The notes under the pieces are model-generated. The model ran no database searches and was not told the origin of the DNA. It saw nothing but the letters and a program-made list of their open reading frames with translations. Positions 1 to 8,032 of a DNA stretch of 28,293 nucleotides are shown here, in pieces; position 1 is the stretch's first letter, and every line of letters starts with the position of its first letter. Made by a program: the position numbers and the translations under genes. Source of the stretch: CAZBJJ01 sp964492245 (GTDB lineage Bacteria > Spirochaetota > Spirochaetia > Treponematales > Breznakiellaceae); contig CAZBJJ010000028.1 of assembly GCA_964492245.1 (NCBI GenBank), forward strand, positions 1 to 28,293. The letters are read 5' to 3'.

Positions 1-2
1 TA

Positions 3-116
3 AACACTGAATGTTCCTGGAATAACACCGAGGAGGAACAAACGGCTGCCGAGGAGGAACAAACGGCTGCCGAGGAGGAACAGACAGCTGCCGAGGACGA
101 GGCCAATGAAGATTGA
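3..116 (+). CDS. 3' end of an upstream gene, probably DNA topoisomerase I (partial)
   Basis: The frame is open from the window edge and ends at TGA 114-116, giving about 37 residues of a very acidic tail built of EEEQTAA heptads. No catalytic domain is visible. The topA guess rests on synteny only: in treponemes and in Bacillus the smf-topA block precedes xerC/codV (Bacillus also has a trmFO/gid gene in between, so TrmFO is the alternative). Its stop lies 11 bp inside xerC, so the two are probably co-transcribed and translationally coupled. The reading frame is clear; the identity is weak. Confidence 0.5.
   Translation, partial: NTECSWNNTEEEQTAAEEEQTAAEEEQTAAEDEANED
30..92 (+). repeat. Three tandem 21-bp in-frame repeats coding EEEQTAA
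   Basis: Units lie at 30-50, 51-71 and 72-92. The first two are identical (GAGGAGGAACAAACGGCTGCC) and the third differs by two bases that keep the same amino acids. A partial fourth unit runs to about 104. Because the period is a multiple of three, copy-number change would lengthen or shorten the tail without shifting the frame. The GAGGAGGAA in each unit also resembles a ribosome binding site, but the last full unit lies too far from the xerC ATG to decide its start. Confidence 0.9.
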
Positions 117-999
117 TAGCTGGCTAGAGTTTTTGTCGGCAGTGCGGACCCTTTCGCCGGCCACACTGCGCGCCTATTCTGGCGATGTGCAGGAATTTAA
201 AGACTACCTAGAGGCCCAGGGGAAAAAAATTGAACTGGCCGAAAGGGCGGACCTGCGCATATATCTAGCCCATCTCTCGGAAAAAAAAGCCGCGAGCAAG
301 AGCATTAACCGAAGCTTAGCCGCAATACGCAGCTATTATCGGTATTTGGTTAGATTTGATTTTCGCAAGGATAACCCCAGCGAGGGCATTAAAAATGTAA
401 AAGAGGAACAGGAAGTGCCCTCGTTCTTATGGGAAAGCGATATGGCCAATTTGGCCAGGGAAGCAGGCGAAAAAGGCCCCTGGCCAGCGCGAGACCAAGC
501 CCTTATTTTAACAGTCTATTCGGCGGGCCTGCGCGTGAGCGAGGCAATGTCCTTAAAACTAAATTCTTTCGAAAAAGATTTCCGGCGTGCGCGCGTGCTG
601 GGAAAGGGAAAAAAAGAGCGCATTGTCTTTTTGTCGCCCGAGGCCATCGAGGCCTTAAAAAAATGGTTAAAAGTGCGCAAGGATAGCATAAATGAAAAGT
701 CGGACCACGGCTTTGTATTTATAAACCAAAGAGGGGGGGCCCTTAGTCCCCGGGGTTTTCGATGGATTCTCGATCGCTACGCAGGGGCCCTTGGCATTTC
801 GACTTCAATTTCGCCCCATTCCCTGCGCCACAGCTTTGCCAGCCATTTAATAAATGCCTCTTGCGACATACGTATTGTACAGGAACTACTTGGGCACTCA
901 AGCCTTTCCACCACCCAGCGATACACCCATATCGATATGGAGCGGCTGCGAGAGCAATATAGCAGGGCCCATCCCCATGGGGGGAGAAGGAAGAAATAG
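106..999 (+). CDS. xerC: Tyrosine site-specific recombinase XerC
   Basis: This 297-residue protein matches the usual length of XerC/XerD, which resolve chromosome dimers at dif during division. An N-terminal SAM-like core-binding domain (about residues 3-85) is followed by the catalytic domain with all expected residues: R143 in AGLRVSE, K167 in the beta-hairpin LGKGKKER, H238xxR241 in PHSLRHSF, H264 in LLGHSS and the nucleophile Y273 in TQRYTHI. The ATG overlaps the preceding gene by 11 bp. hslV starts 1 bp after the stop. The xerC-hslV-hslU order is the same as codV-clpQ-clpY in Bacillus. It is a housekeeping recombinase rather than a phage integrase, judging from context; XerD remains possible from sequence alone. 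Confidence 0.93.
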   Translation: MKIDSWLEFLSAVRTLSPATLRAYSGDVQEFKDYLEAQGKKIELAERADLRIYLAHLSEKKAASKSINRSLAAIRSYYRYLVRFDFRKDNPSEGIKNVKEEQEVPSFLWESDMANLAREAGEKGPWPARDQALILTVYSAGLRVSEAMSLKLNSFEKDFRRARVLGKGKKERIVFLSPEAIEALKKWLKVRKDSINEKSDHGFVFINQRGGALSPRGFRWILDRYAGALGISTSISPHSLRHSFASHLINASCDIRIVQELLGHSSLSTTQRYTHIDMERLREQYSRAHPHGGRRKK

Positions 1000-1000
1000 C

Positions 1001-1546
1001 ATGAAGATACGCAGTACTACAATTATCGCCGTACGGCACGAGGGCCAGGTGGCAATGGCCGGGGACGGTCAGGTTACCGCTGGACAGAGTATTATGAAAA
1101 ACAATGCTCGAAAGGTTCGGCGCATGTTCGATGGCAAGGTGCTTTCGGGCTTTGCCGGGGCTACAGCAGATGCCTTTACTCTTTTTGAGCGCTTCGAGGG
1201 CAAGCTAAAAGAGTACTCCGGCGATTTAGCAAGGGCGGCCGTAGAGCTGGCAAAGGATTGGCGCACCGATAGAGCCCTGCGGCGTTTAGAGGCAATGCTT
1301 TTAGTTGCCGATGTCGAGCGAACCCTTTTAATATCTGGCACGGGGGATGTTATCGAACCGGCGGCAAATGCCCTGGCAATAGGTTCCGGGGGCAATTTTG
1401 CCTATTCGGCCGCCCTGGCCTATTTAGACGCCTGCAAAACTGGCGACTTAAAAATGACTGCTGCCGACATTGCCCGCAAAAGTCTGGAAATTGCCGGAGA
1501 AATTTGCATTTACACCAACGATAATATCAGCCTAGAGGAGCTTTAA
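1001..1546 (+). CDS. hslV: ATP-dependent protease proteolytic subunit HslV (ClpQ)
   Basis: This is the peptidase of the cytoplasmic HslUV protease, a proteasome-like Ntn hydrolase forming two stacked hexameric rings capped by HslU. The product is 181 residues, the normal size. The ATG at 1001 lies 1 bp after the xerC stop behind a GGGGGGAGAAGG stretch. The open frame extends upstream inside xerC, but that part has no HslV similarity. Family signatures are AGDGQVT, ARKVRRMFDGKVLSGFAG, ADAFTLFERFE, ELAKDWRTDRALRRLEAM, AIGSGGNFA and EICIYTND. The catalytic threonine should be T6, exposed after removal of MKIRS, so a short propeptide is predicted rather than only Met removal as in E. coli. Confidence 0.95.
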   Translation: MKIRSTTIIAVRHEGQVAMAGDGQVTAGQSIMKNNARKVRRMFDGKVLSGFAGATADAFTLFERFEGKLKEYSGDLARAAVELAKDWRTDRALRRLEAMLLVADVERTLLISGTGDVIEPAANALAIGSGGNFAYSAALAYLDACKTGDLKMTAADIARKSLEIAGEICIYTNDNISLEEL

Positions 1547-1550
1547 TACA

Positions 1551-2879
1551 ATGGACCCGATAAATTTAGACGATTTAAGCCCACGCCAGATTGTCGAGGA
1601 ACTCGACCGCTACATAGTGGGGCAAAAAAAGGCAAAACGGGCAGTGGCAATTGCGTTAAGAAATCGCATTCGGCGCCTGCGGCTGCCTGCTAAAATTCAA
1701 GAGGATATTACGCCAAAAAATATATTGATGATTGGCCCCACTGGTGTGGGTAAGACCGAAATTGCCCGACGTCTGGCAAAGCTATCAAATTCGCCCTTTA
1801 TTAAGGTCGAGGCGACAAAGTACACCGAGGTAGGCTATGTGGGGCGCGACGTGGAATCGATGGTGCGCGATCTTATGGCCTTTGGTATTCAGATGGTTAA
1901 AACGCAGTTGGAAAGTGCTGTGCAAAAAGAGGCAGAACGGCGCGCAGAAGAGGCGCTGTTGGACCTGCTCTTACCTGGCAGCGCAAAAGAGGAAGAGACT
2001 TCCCGAGAAAAACTGCGCCAAATGCTCAAAGAGGGCAAATTGGACGATCGTAGCGTAGAATTGCAAAATACTGGAAAGCCCACCATGCCTTTAATGGAGG
2101 TCTTTGCTGGTCCCTCCTTCGAGGACATGGAAGCAAGTATAACCGGTCTTATGGGCATGATGGGCACAGGCCGTGGCAAAAAGCGATCGGTAAAGGTGCC
2201 CAGGGCAATGGAGCTCCTTATACAAGAGGAGAACGAAAGGCTTATAGATAGGGAGAGGGTTGCCGACGAGGCCCGCCGCCTGGTGCAGGAGCGGGGCATT
2301 ATTTTTATCGACGAAATAGATAAAATTGCCAGCAAGGCAGACCGCTCTGGCTCTGGAGAGGTCTCTCGCGAAGGCGTTCAACGCGATATTCTGCCAATTG
2401 TGGAAGGGTCGGTGGTCAATACAAAATGGGGGCCGGTAGATACCACCCATATTCTGTTTATTGCCGCTGGCGCATTCAATCTGGCCAAACCATCAGACTT
2501 AATCCCCGAACTTCAGGGCCGCTTTCCCCTGCGGGTGGAATTGGAGTCGCTGGGCAAGGAAGATTTTTTACGTATTTTAATTGAGCCAGAGAACTCCCTT
2601 ACCCGCCAGTACCGCGATCTTTTAGGCACCGAACAGGTGGAGATAATTTTTGAGCAGGATGCCATCGAGGCCCTTGCGGCAATGGCTGCCGAGGTAAATT
2701 CCAAGCTCGAAAACATTGGAGCTCGCCGGCTACACACAATTATGGAGGCATTGCTGGAAGATCTTTCCTTCGAGGCCAGCGATATAGCGCCAGCGCGCAT
2801 CCCTATTACTGCGGCCTACGTCCACGAGCGCCTTGCCGACCTTAGGGTCGACCAAGATCTGGGCCGCTACATGTTATAG
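1551..2879 (+). CDS. hslU: HslU (ClpY) AAA+ unfoldase
   Basis: This is the hexameric unfoldase that feeds substrates into HslV. It has 442 residues. The N-terminal LSPRQIVEELDRYIVGQ is typical. Walker A GPTGVGKT is at 62-69, pore loop GYVG at 95-98, an intermediate I-domain at about 105-235 and Walker B IIFIDE at 250-255. The C-terminal tail ends DLGRYML, the motif that docks in HslV. It starts 4 bp after the hslV stop, so the two are coupled. The stop is followed directly by a sigma28-like box and flgB. Confidence 0.96.
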   Translation: MDPINLDDLSPRQIVEELDRYIVGQKKAKRAVAIALRNRIRRLRLPAKIQEDITPKNILMIGPTGVGKTEIARRLAKLSNSPFIKVEATKYTEVGYVGRDVESMVRDLMAFGIQMVKTQLESAVQKEAERRAEEALLDLLLPGSAKEEETSREKLRQMLKEGKLDDRSVELQNTGKPTMPLMEVFAGPSFEDMEASITGLMGMMGTGRGKKRSVKVPRAMELLIQEENERLIDRERVADEARRLVQERGIIFIDEIDKIASKADRSGSGEVSREGVQRDILPIVEGSVVNTKWGPVDTTHILFIAAGAFNLAKPSDLIPELQGRFPLRVELESLGKEDFLRILIEPENSLTRQYRDLLGTEQVEIIFEQDAIEALAAMAAEVNSKLENIGARRLHTIMEALLEDLSFEASDIAPARIPITAAYVHERLADLRVDQDLGRYML

Positions 2880-2880
2880 C

Positions 2881-2908
2881 TAAACGACTGGGCATCTTTG
2901 TCCGATAA
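2881..2908 (+). promoter_or_regulatory. Candidate sigma28 (FliA-type) flagellar promoter
   Basis: TAAA at 2881-2884 is followed 16 bases later by TCCGATAA at 2901-2908. The enterobacterial FliA consensus is TAAA-N15-GCCGATAA, so seven of eight -10 bases match and the spacer is one base longer. A start site near 2915 would give a leader of about 18 nt holding AGGAG (2919-2923) before the flgB ATG at 2933. It sits right after the hslU stop, just where the flagellar operon needs a promoter. It could be coincidental; mapping the 5' end would settle it. Confidence 0.55.
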
Positions 2909-2932
2909 TTGGGAGTATAGGAGTGTTTTTTG

Positions 2933-3355
2933 ATGAGGTTGAACAACGATTTTTCTAAGAGCATAGATATTCTCCACCGAGCTATGGACGCAAGTACCAT
3001 TCGCCGGGAGGTCATTGCCAACAACATTGCCAATGCCGGAGTACCCAATTACAAGCGCACAAGTGTAAACTTCGAAAGTGAATTAAAGCGCGCTCTGGAC
3101 AGCGAAAAACAAAGGCCAGCCCTGGCCCTGACCATGACAAACGAAAAGCATATCCCAAATTGGCAAGAAAAAGATTACCAAAAGGTCGAGCCCAGAAGGG
3201 TCTTGGATTATACCTCAAGCACAAACGCAAATGGGAACAATGTAGATATAGAAGAAGAGTCCATGCTTTCGATGCAGAACCAGCTCATGTACACTCTTTT
3301 GGCTCAGGCGCAGACCTTTCAGTTTGGCCAGCTCAATTTGGTCCTGCGGTCATAG
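2933..3355 (+). CDS. flgB: Flagellar basal-body proximal rod protein FlgB
   Basis: This 140-residue rod protein assembles in the periplasmic flagellar basal body. The family signature is the N-terminal rod motif VIANNIANAGVPNYKR (about residues 23-38), followed by the hydrophobic C-terminal helix MLSMQNQLMYTLLAQAQTFQFGQLNLVLRS. The ATG at 2933 has AGGAG nine bases upstream; a TTG one codon earlier is also in frame but is less well placed. It is the first gene of the flgB-fliJ operon, and flgC follows after 16 bp. Confidence 0.94.
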   Translation: MRLNNDFSKSIDILHRAMDASTIRREVIANNIANAGVPNYKRTSVNFESELKRALDSEKQRPALALTMTNEKHIPNWQEKDYQKVEPRRVLDYTSSTNANGNNVDIEEESMLSMQNQLMYTLLAQAQTFQFGQLNLVLRS

Positions 3356-3371
3356 GTAGGGGAGGATATAA

Positions 3372-3830
3372 ATGGGATTGTTTAGTTCAATAAATATTGC
3401 AGCCACTGGCCTGAGCGCCGAAAGGCTGCGTTCAGATGTCATTGCAGATAATTTGGCAAATGCCAGCACTACGCGCACCAGCGAAGGCGGGCCCTTTAGG
3501 CGTTCCCGCGTTATAATGCGGCCAAAGGCAAAACAGCCATTTTGGCGCAGTCCCTTTTTGCCCCAGCAAATGGATGGGGGAATGGCAAAGGGAGTGCAGG
3601 TGGTGGGGGTCGAAAAGGACAATAGCCCGCCCCGCCTGGTCTACGATCCAACCCATCCCGATGCCATAAAAAGTGGCGAGCGCGCAGGCTATGTGGAAAT
3701 GCCCAATGTAAACACAGTAAGCGAAATGGTCGATTTAATTGCTGCAAACCGGGCCTACGAGGCCAATTCGGCAATTATAAATGGTTCTAAGGCAATGTTT
3801 TTAAAAGCCCTGGAAATTGGCGGGAGGTAG
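3372..3830 (+). CDS. flgC: Flagellar basal-body rod protein FlgC
   Basis: A rod protein of 152 residues. It starts MGLFSSINIAATGLSAER and carries the rod motif VIADNLANASTTRT near residue 25. The C-terminal signature is NTVSEMVDLIAANRAYEANSAIINGSKAMFLKALEIG, as in FlgC and FlgG, which pairs with the N-terminal helix in the assembled rod. GGAGGA at 3361-3366 is well placed for the ATG. fliE begins four bases after the stop. Confidence 0.95.
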   Translation: MGLFSSINIAATGLSAERLRSDVIADNLANASTTRTSEGGPFRRSRVIMRPKAKQPFWRSPFLPQQMDGGMAKGVQVVGVEKDNSPPRLVYDPTHPDAIKSGERAGYVEMPNVNTVSEMVDLIAANRAYEANSAIINGSKAMFLKALEIGGR

Positions 3831-3834
3831 ATAA

Positions 3835-4212
3835 ATGACCCTGTATAAACCGGAATTAGTCAGCGGCCACAAGGTGCCAATGAACATAACCAATGCCAGG
3901 CATCTTTTGCACAGCGATAATCCCTTTAATATATCGGGCTCGGCCCTACAGGAGCTGGGCGAAAAAACGGGGGCCAATGCTGTGTCCGGTGCAGGGACCT
4001 TTCAGCAGACAATGCTCAATGCCCTGGATGCCGTCTCGCAGGAACAGATGTTCAGCACCGGTCTTATGCAGGATATGATTACCGATCCCGATTCGGTAGA
4101 TGCACACGATGTGACAACTGCCATGGCAAAGGCATATTTATCACTGAATATAAGCAGAACTATTTTAGATAGAATCGTCAAAGGCTGGAAAGAGCTTGTC
4201 AATATGCGGTAA
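3835..4212 (+). CDS. fliE: Flagellar hook-basal body complex protein FliE
   Basis: FliE links the MS ring to the rod and is an early export substrate. The product is 125 residues, slightly longer at the N-terminus than enteric FliE (about 104). The conserved C-terminal half is clear: FQQTMLNALDAVSQEQM, then DPDSVDAHDVTTAMAKAYLSL and a final helix reaching VKGWKELVNMR. GGGAGG at 3822-3827 precedes the ATG at 3835. An in-frame ATG 15 codons later (MNITNA) would give a length nearer the norm, but it lacks a better ribosome binding site. Confidence 0.9.
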   Translation: MTLYKPELVSGHKVPMNITNARHLLHSDNPFNISGSALQELGEKTGANAVSGAGTFQQTMLNALDAVSQEQMFSTGLMQDMITDPDSVDAHDVTTAMAKAYLSLNISRTILDRIVKGWKELVNMR

Positions 4213-4308
4213 AGGGGTAAAAATAGGAGGAGGATCGAAAGAGATACGCGATAACCGCCATTGAGTTACGCGCAAGTCTAAAATCCTCGTTCTTCTGGGG
4301 AGGGGAAC
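4213..4308 (+). other. fliE-fliF spacer with an orphan Shine-Dalgarno-like run
   Basis: This is the only sizeable gap in the flagellar operon (96 bases). It holds AGGAGGAGGA at 4225-4234, a very strong anti-16S match, with no ATG, GTG or TTG at a normal distance. ATCCTC at 4283-4288 is complementary to GAGGAT at 4230-4235, giving only a 6-bp stem. The fliF ribosome binding site GGGGAGGGG (4297-4305) ends the spacer. No coding frame is convincing. It may tune FliF translation or be a relic of a lost start. Confidence 0.4.
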
Positions 4309-6015
4309 ATGAACGAATGGTTTAAAGGTTTAATAGAAAAAATAAAGACGCTCTGGTCTAAATGGACCCTTGTGCAAAAGGGCATTTTAATCGGGGTCAT
4401 CGTCCTTGTATTAGTTGGCATATTTTCGCTTTTTGCTGTCTCTTCAAGCCCATCCATGGTGGCCCTCATTGATGCACCCATTCGCGACGAAGATGCCCGC
4501 TATGCCATTGTGGCCCGCCTAAATATCGAGGGCGTAAAGACAAATGTTACACCAAGTGGTGTTATTATGGTCGATACCGATGCCACCGCCCGAAAAATGC
4601 GCTCGATTCTTATTAGAGAGGATCTTATACCCAAGGGCACCGACCCCTGGGCCATTTTCGATCGCGAGCGCTGGACTCTTACCGATTTTGAACGGAGCGT
4701 CAATTTACAACGCTCAATTACGGCAATGGTGCGCGAACATATCGAGGCCCTGGACGAGGTAGATCGGGCAAATGTAAGTTTGGTAATGCCCGAGAAAGAG
4801 CTTTTTAAAAGCGATCAGAATCCGGTTAGTGCAAGTGTCATTATTACTCCCCGCCCGGGAAGCAATATTACCCAAGACAGGAAAAAAATTGAGGGAATAC
4901 AGAAGATACTTAAATTTGCGGTCGAGGGCCTAGTCGACGAGAACATTGTCATTAGCGATGCAAACGGCATTGTGCTCAACGACTTCGAAGGCCTGCGCGA
5001 CCATGACCGCCTAGAGCTTACGCGCAAACAACAAAGGCTAATTGCTGCCGAAGAAATACGCATACGGGCGCTGGTACTCAAGGCCCTGCAGACAACCTAT
5101 ACCGAAGACCGCGTCCGCGATTTAAATGTCAAAATCGATATGGATATGTCCAAAAAGGAAATCCAAACCGAAGAATTTTTCCCCATCACCATTCGCCCCG
5201 ACAATCCGGCAACCCCCTACGACGATTCAGAATTTGCTCATTCAATAACCCGCTCAAAATCTACTTCCTCTACTAAATGGGAGGGCACAGGTTTTAATCC
5301 CGAAGGGCCCTCTGGGGTCGAAGGCCAGACCCCCCCAGCATTTAAAGATATGTCAAATCTCTTTGGCAAGGTGGAGCAGGAGACCCTTACGCAAAACGAA
5401 GAGGTCAACCGGCGACAGGTTCAGGAAGAAAAAAGTCCCAGTATTGATAGAATTACGGTCTCGGTAAATATTGATGGCAGATGGCGCTGGATTTACGACG
5501 ACAAGGGCAAGGTGGAACACAATATTGATGGCTCAATTAAACGGGAGTATGTGCCCATCGAGCCCAATGAGCTTAAAGATATTCAGGCCCTCATTCAGGA
5601 TGCAATTGGCTTTAATCAAAACAGGGGCGACTCGGTTACTGTTCGCAATGTGCAATTCGATAGAAGTAAACAGTTTAACGACGAGGATGCTGCCTATGCG
5701 CGCAAGCAGCAAATACAGCTTACCATTTTAATTTCTTTAGGTGGGCTTGCCGTCCTTCTTATAAGCTTTATCATCTTCCGCATAATTTCGCGGGAGCTCG
5801 AACGACGGCGTCGCCTGCGGGAGGAAGAACTCTCTCGCCAGCATCAGATGATGCGCGAAAGTGCGCTGCGGCAGGCAGAAGAAGAGGGCATCGAAGTTTC
5901 GATGTCGGTGGAGGAGCGAAAGCGCATGGAGCTGCAGGAACATGCAATTACCATGGCAAAGGAGCATCCCGAGGATGTTGCACAGCTCATTCGAACCTGG
6001 CTTTTGGAGGAATAA
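4309..6015 (+). CDS. fliF: Flagellar MS-ring protein FliF
   Basis: FliF forms the inner-membrane MS ring on which FliG and the export gate sit. The product is 568 residues, the normal range. One membrane helix is at residues 25-44 (GILIGVIVLVLVGIFS) and a second at about 470-493, with the periplasmic ring-building domains between them (EDLIPKGTDPWAIFDRERW, QRSITAMVREHIEALDEV, ANVSLVMPE). The cytoplasmic tail is highly charged and ends HPEDVAQLIRTWLLEE, the segment that binds the FliG N-domain. The ATG has GGGGAGGGG just upstream. fliG follows after three bases. Confidence 0.96.
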   Translation: MNEWFKGLIEKIKTLWSKWTLVQKGILIGVIVLVLVGIFSLFAVSSSPSMVALIDAPIRDEDARYAIVARLNIEGVKTNVTPSGVIMVDTDATARKMRSILIREDLIPKGTDPWAIFDRERWTLTDFERSVNLQRSITAMVREHIEALDEVDRANVSLVMPEKELFKSDQNPVSASVIITPRPGSNITQDRKKIEGIQKILKFAVEGLVDENIVISDANGIVLNDFEGLRDHDRLELTRKQQRLIAAEEIRIRALVLKALQTTYTEDRVRDLNVKIDMDMSKKEIQTEEFFPITIRPDNPATPYDDSEFAHSITRSKSTSSTKWEGTGFNPEGPSGVEGQTPPAFKDMSNLFGKVEQETLTQNEEVNRRQVQEEKSPSIDRITVSVNIDGRWRWIYDDKGKVEHNIDGSIKREYVPIEPNELKDIQALIQDAIGFNQNRGDSVTVRNVQFDRSKQFNDEDAAYARKQQIQLTILISLGGLAVLLISFIIFRIISRELERRRRLREEELSRQHQMMRESALRQAEEEGIEVSMSVEERKRMELQEHAITMAKEHPEDVAQLIRTWLLEE

Positions 6016-6018
6016 AAG

Positions 6019-7077
6019 ATGGCTAAGACACAAAGCGCTGGTAGCGATACAGCTAGTAGTAAAAAGAAAAAGAGCATAAAAGAATTTACCGGCCGACAGA
6101 AGGCCGCGGTCTTTCTTGTTACCCTGGGCTCCGAAATATCTGCAGAAATTTTTAAACATCTGCGAGAAGACGAAATTGAAACGCTCACCTTCGAAATAGC
6201 CCGCCTGGACACCATCGATTCCGAACAAAAGGATGCCATTTTAATGGAGTTCCAAGAGCTCATGATGGCCAGCGATTTTATTTCTACGGGGGGTATCGAT
6301 TACGCCCGAGAACTTCTGGAAAAATCTCTGGGCTCACAAAAGGCAATTGATATTATCAATCGCCTTACCTCGAGTTTGCAGGTGCGCCCCTTCGACTTTA
6401 TTCGCCGGACCGACCCGACGCATCTTTTAAACTTTATTCAGCAGGAGCACCCTCAGACAATTGCGCTTATTTTGGCCTACTTAGAGCCCATAAAGGCATC
6501 GATTATTTTAAAGGGCCTTCCCCACGAGATTCAAAGTGATGTGGCCCGCCGCATTGCCACCATGGATAGAACATCGCCAGAGGTTCTGCGCGAAGTGGAG
6601 CGGGTACTCGAGAAAAAACTTTCAACCCTCTCCAGCGAAGACTATACCGCAGCAGGAGGCGTGCAAAGTATTGTCGAGATTCTCAACCTGGTAGACCGTT
6701 CCAGCGAAAAAATGATTATCGAGGCCTTAGAAGACGAGGATCCAGAATTGGCCGAAGATATTAAAAAGCGCATGTTCGTGTTCGAGGACATTGTCTTGCT
6801 GGATGATAGGGCAATTCAGAAGGTTCTGCGAGAGGTTGATCAACAGGAATTGGCAAAGGCACTTAAGGCAGTTGATACCGAGGTCCAAGATAAAATATTT
6901 AAGAATATGTCTAAGCGGGCTGCCAATATGCTTAAAGAGGACATGGAGTTTATGGGCCTTATTCGCCTTAAAGATGTCGAAGAGGCCCAACAAAAAATTG
7001 TGGCAATAATTCGCCATCTGGAAGACAATGGCGATATTGTTATCGCTCGCTCTGGCGAAGACGAAATGGTGGTATAG
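6019..7077 (+). CDS. fliG: Flagellar motor switch protein FliG
   Basis: FliG transmits torque from the stator and sets rotation direction. At 352 residues it has a lysine-rich N-terminal extension (KKKKSIK, 15-21) before the FliF-binding domain (GRQKAAVFLVTLG). The middle domain has EHPQ at 143-146, the FliM-contact motif. The C-terminal domain has MFVFEDI at 252-258, then LLDDRAIQKVLREVDQQELAKALK with the alternating charges used for torque. It is the torque-competent FliG type (FliG2 of spirochaetes with two copies), judged by these complete motifs. GGAGG at 6006-6010 precedes the start. Confidence 0.96.
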   Translation: MAKTQSAGSDTASSKKKKSIKEFTGRQKAAVFLVTLGSEISAEIFKHLREDEIETLTFEIARLDTIDSEQKDAILMEFQELMMASDFISTGGIDYARELLEKSLGSQKAIDIINRLTSSLQVRPFDFIRRTDPTHLLNFIQQEHPQTIALILAYLEPIKASIILKGLPHEIQSDVARRIATMDRTSPEVLREVERVLEKKLSTLSSEDYTAAGGVQSIVEILNLVDRSSEKMIIEALEDEDPELAEDIKKRMFVFEDIVLLDDRAIQKVLREVDQQELAKALKAVDTEVQDKIFKNMSKRAANMLKEDMEFMGLIRLKDVEEAQQKIVAIIRHLEDNGDIVIARSGEDEMVV

Positions 7078-7078
7078 A

Positions 7079-8031
7079 ATGGCAAAACATATTTTCAGAG
7101 CCAACGAATTAAAGGTAAGCGATAAAGTAGTTATTTTAGAAGCCCCCCAAAACTTTATGGCCCAACAGGCCCAAGAGCTTTTGCAAACAGATGAAGCAGA
7201 TGTAGAAGAGACTTACGAAGGCCCAACGGCAGACGATTTACGTCGAGAGGCCGAAATATTTAAAAAAAACTGGGGCAAAGAAAAAGAGGCAATGATNNNN
7301 NNNNNNCGGCAAGGGCAGAAGCTGAAGCAATTATTAAAAATGCCGAGGCGACAGCTTTTCAAGAGGTAAAACGAAAAAGCGATCAGGCGCAGATAGAAAG
7401 ACAAAAGGCAGAGGACGAGGCCGCAGAAATAATTCAAAAGGCCCAGGAAGAGGCAGCGCTTATAGAAAAAGATGCCAGGGCAGCCTTTCAAAGCGAGGCC
7501 GATGCTGCACAAAAGGAAGGCTTTACAACAGGCCACGAAGAGGGCTATGCCAGTGGCAAAGGTGAGGTGGAGCGTCTTATTGAAAGGCTTCATACTGTTC
7601 TGGAGCGGGCCCAGAAAAAACGAGAGGAAATTTTGGCAGAGACCGAACAACAATTGGTCGACCTCGTGCTTTTAATTTCCCGCAAGGTTATTAAGGTATT
7701 GAGCGAAAACCAAAGAACGGTCGTTGTATCGAATGTCGTCCAGGCTTTGCGCAAGGTAAAGGGGCGAGGCGATATAACAATTCGCGTAAATATTGCCGAC
7801 TTAAAACTTACTTCCGAACACACAAAAGATTTTTTAAAATTAATCGAGGGAGCTAAAAATATTAGCGTGATGGAAGATTCGTCGGTAGACCGTGGTGGCT
7901 GTATTATAGAGACAGATTTTGGCGAAATTGATGCCCGTATTTCTAGCCAAATGAGCGAGCTCGAACAAAAAATCTTGGAAATGTCTCCTATCAAAACAAA
8001 GCCTCGCACTATTCCGGTAGACGAGAGATAG
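7079..8031 (+). CDS. fliH: Flagellar assembly protein FliH, interrupted by an assembly gap
   Basis: FliH regulates FliI and ties the export ATPase to the C-ring. The ATG at 7079 is one base after the fliG stop, and 72 full codons read MAKHIFRANELKV... up to the Ns at 7297. After the gap a different frame continues AEAEAIIKNAEATAFQ to the stop at 8029-8031. This part is a long Ala/Glu/Lys coiled coil, then a GHEEGYASG glycine segment and the conserved domain DLVLLISRKVIKVL, ending in DRGGCIIETDFGEIDARISSQM. The apparent frameshift is explained by the gap: an intact gene needs the missing length to be 2 modulo 3, not the 10 shown. Confidence 0.9.
7297..7306. other. Assembly gap (10 Ns) inside fliH
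   Basis: Ten Ns replace sequence in the coiled-coil coding part of fliH. The reading frames on the two sides do not match across exactly 10 bases, so the number is a placeholder. The region is rich in glutamate/alanine/lysine codons and is repeat-like, a plausible reason for a failed join. Confidence 0.98.
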
Positions 8032-8032
8032 T

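Noticed and set aside
30..104. CRISPR-like array at the window start
   Set aside because: The units are directly adjacent, in frame and without spacers; this is a coding tandem repeat.
106..999. Phage or transposon integrase
   Set aside because: The context (hslVU next to it, Bacillus-like synteny) and the 297-residue XerC layout fit a housekeeping recombinase; no att sites or mobile genes are seen.
854..1000. Upstream extension of the HslV frame (49 extra codons)
   Set aside because: It lies inside xerC and has no HslV similarity; the ATG at 1001 gives the normal 181 residues.
1889..2450. Minus-strand open frames of 119-148 codons within hslU
   Set aside because: They are antisense shadows of a clearly conserved gene, with Ser/Arg-rich low-information products.
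7028..7369. Short frame reading through the Ns of fliH
   Set aside because: Its codons after the gap give no FliH-like sequence; the real frame after the gap continues the coiled coil to 8031.
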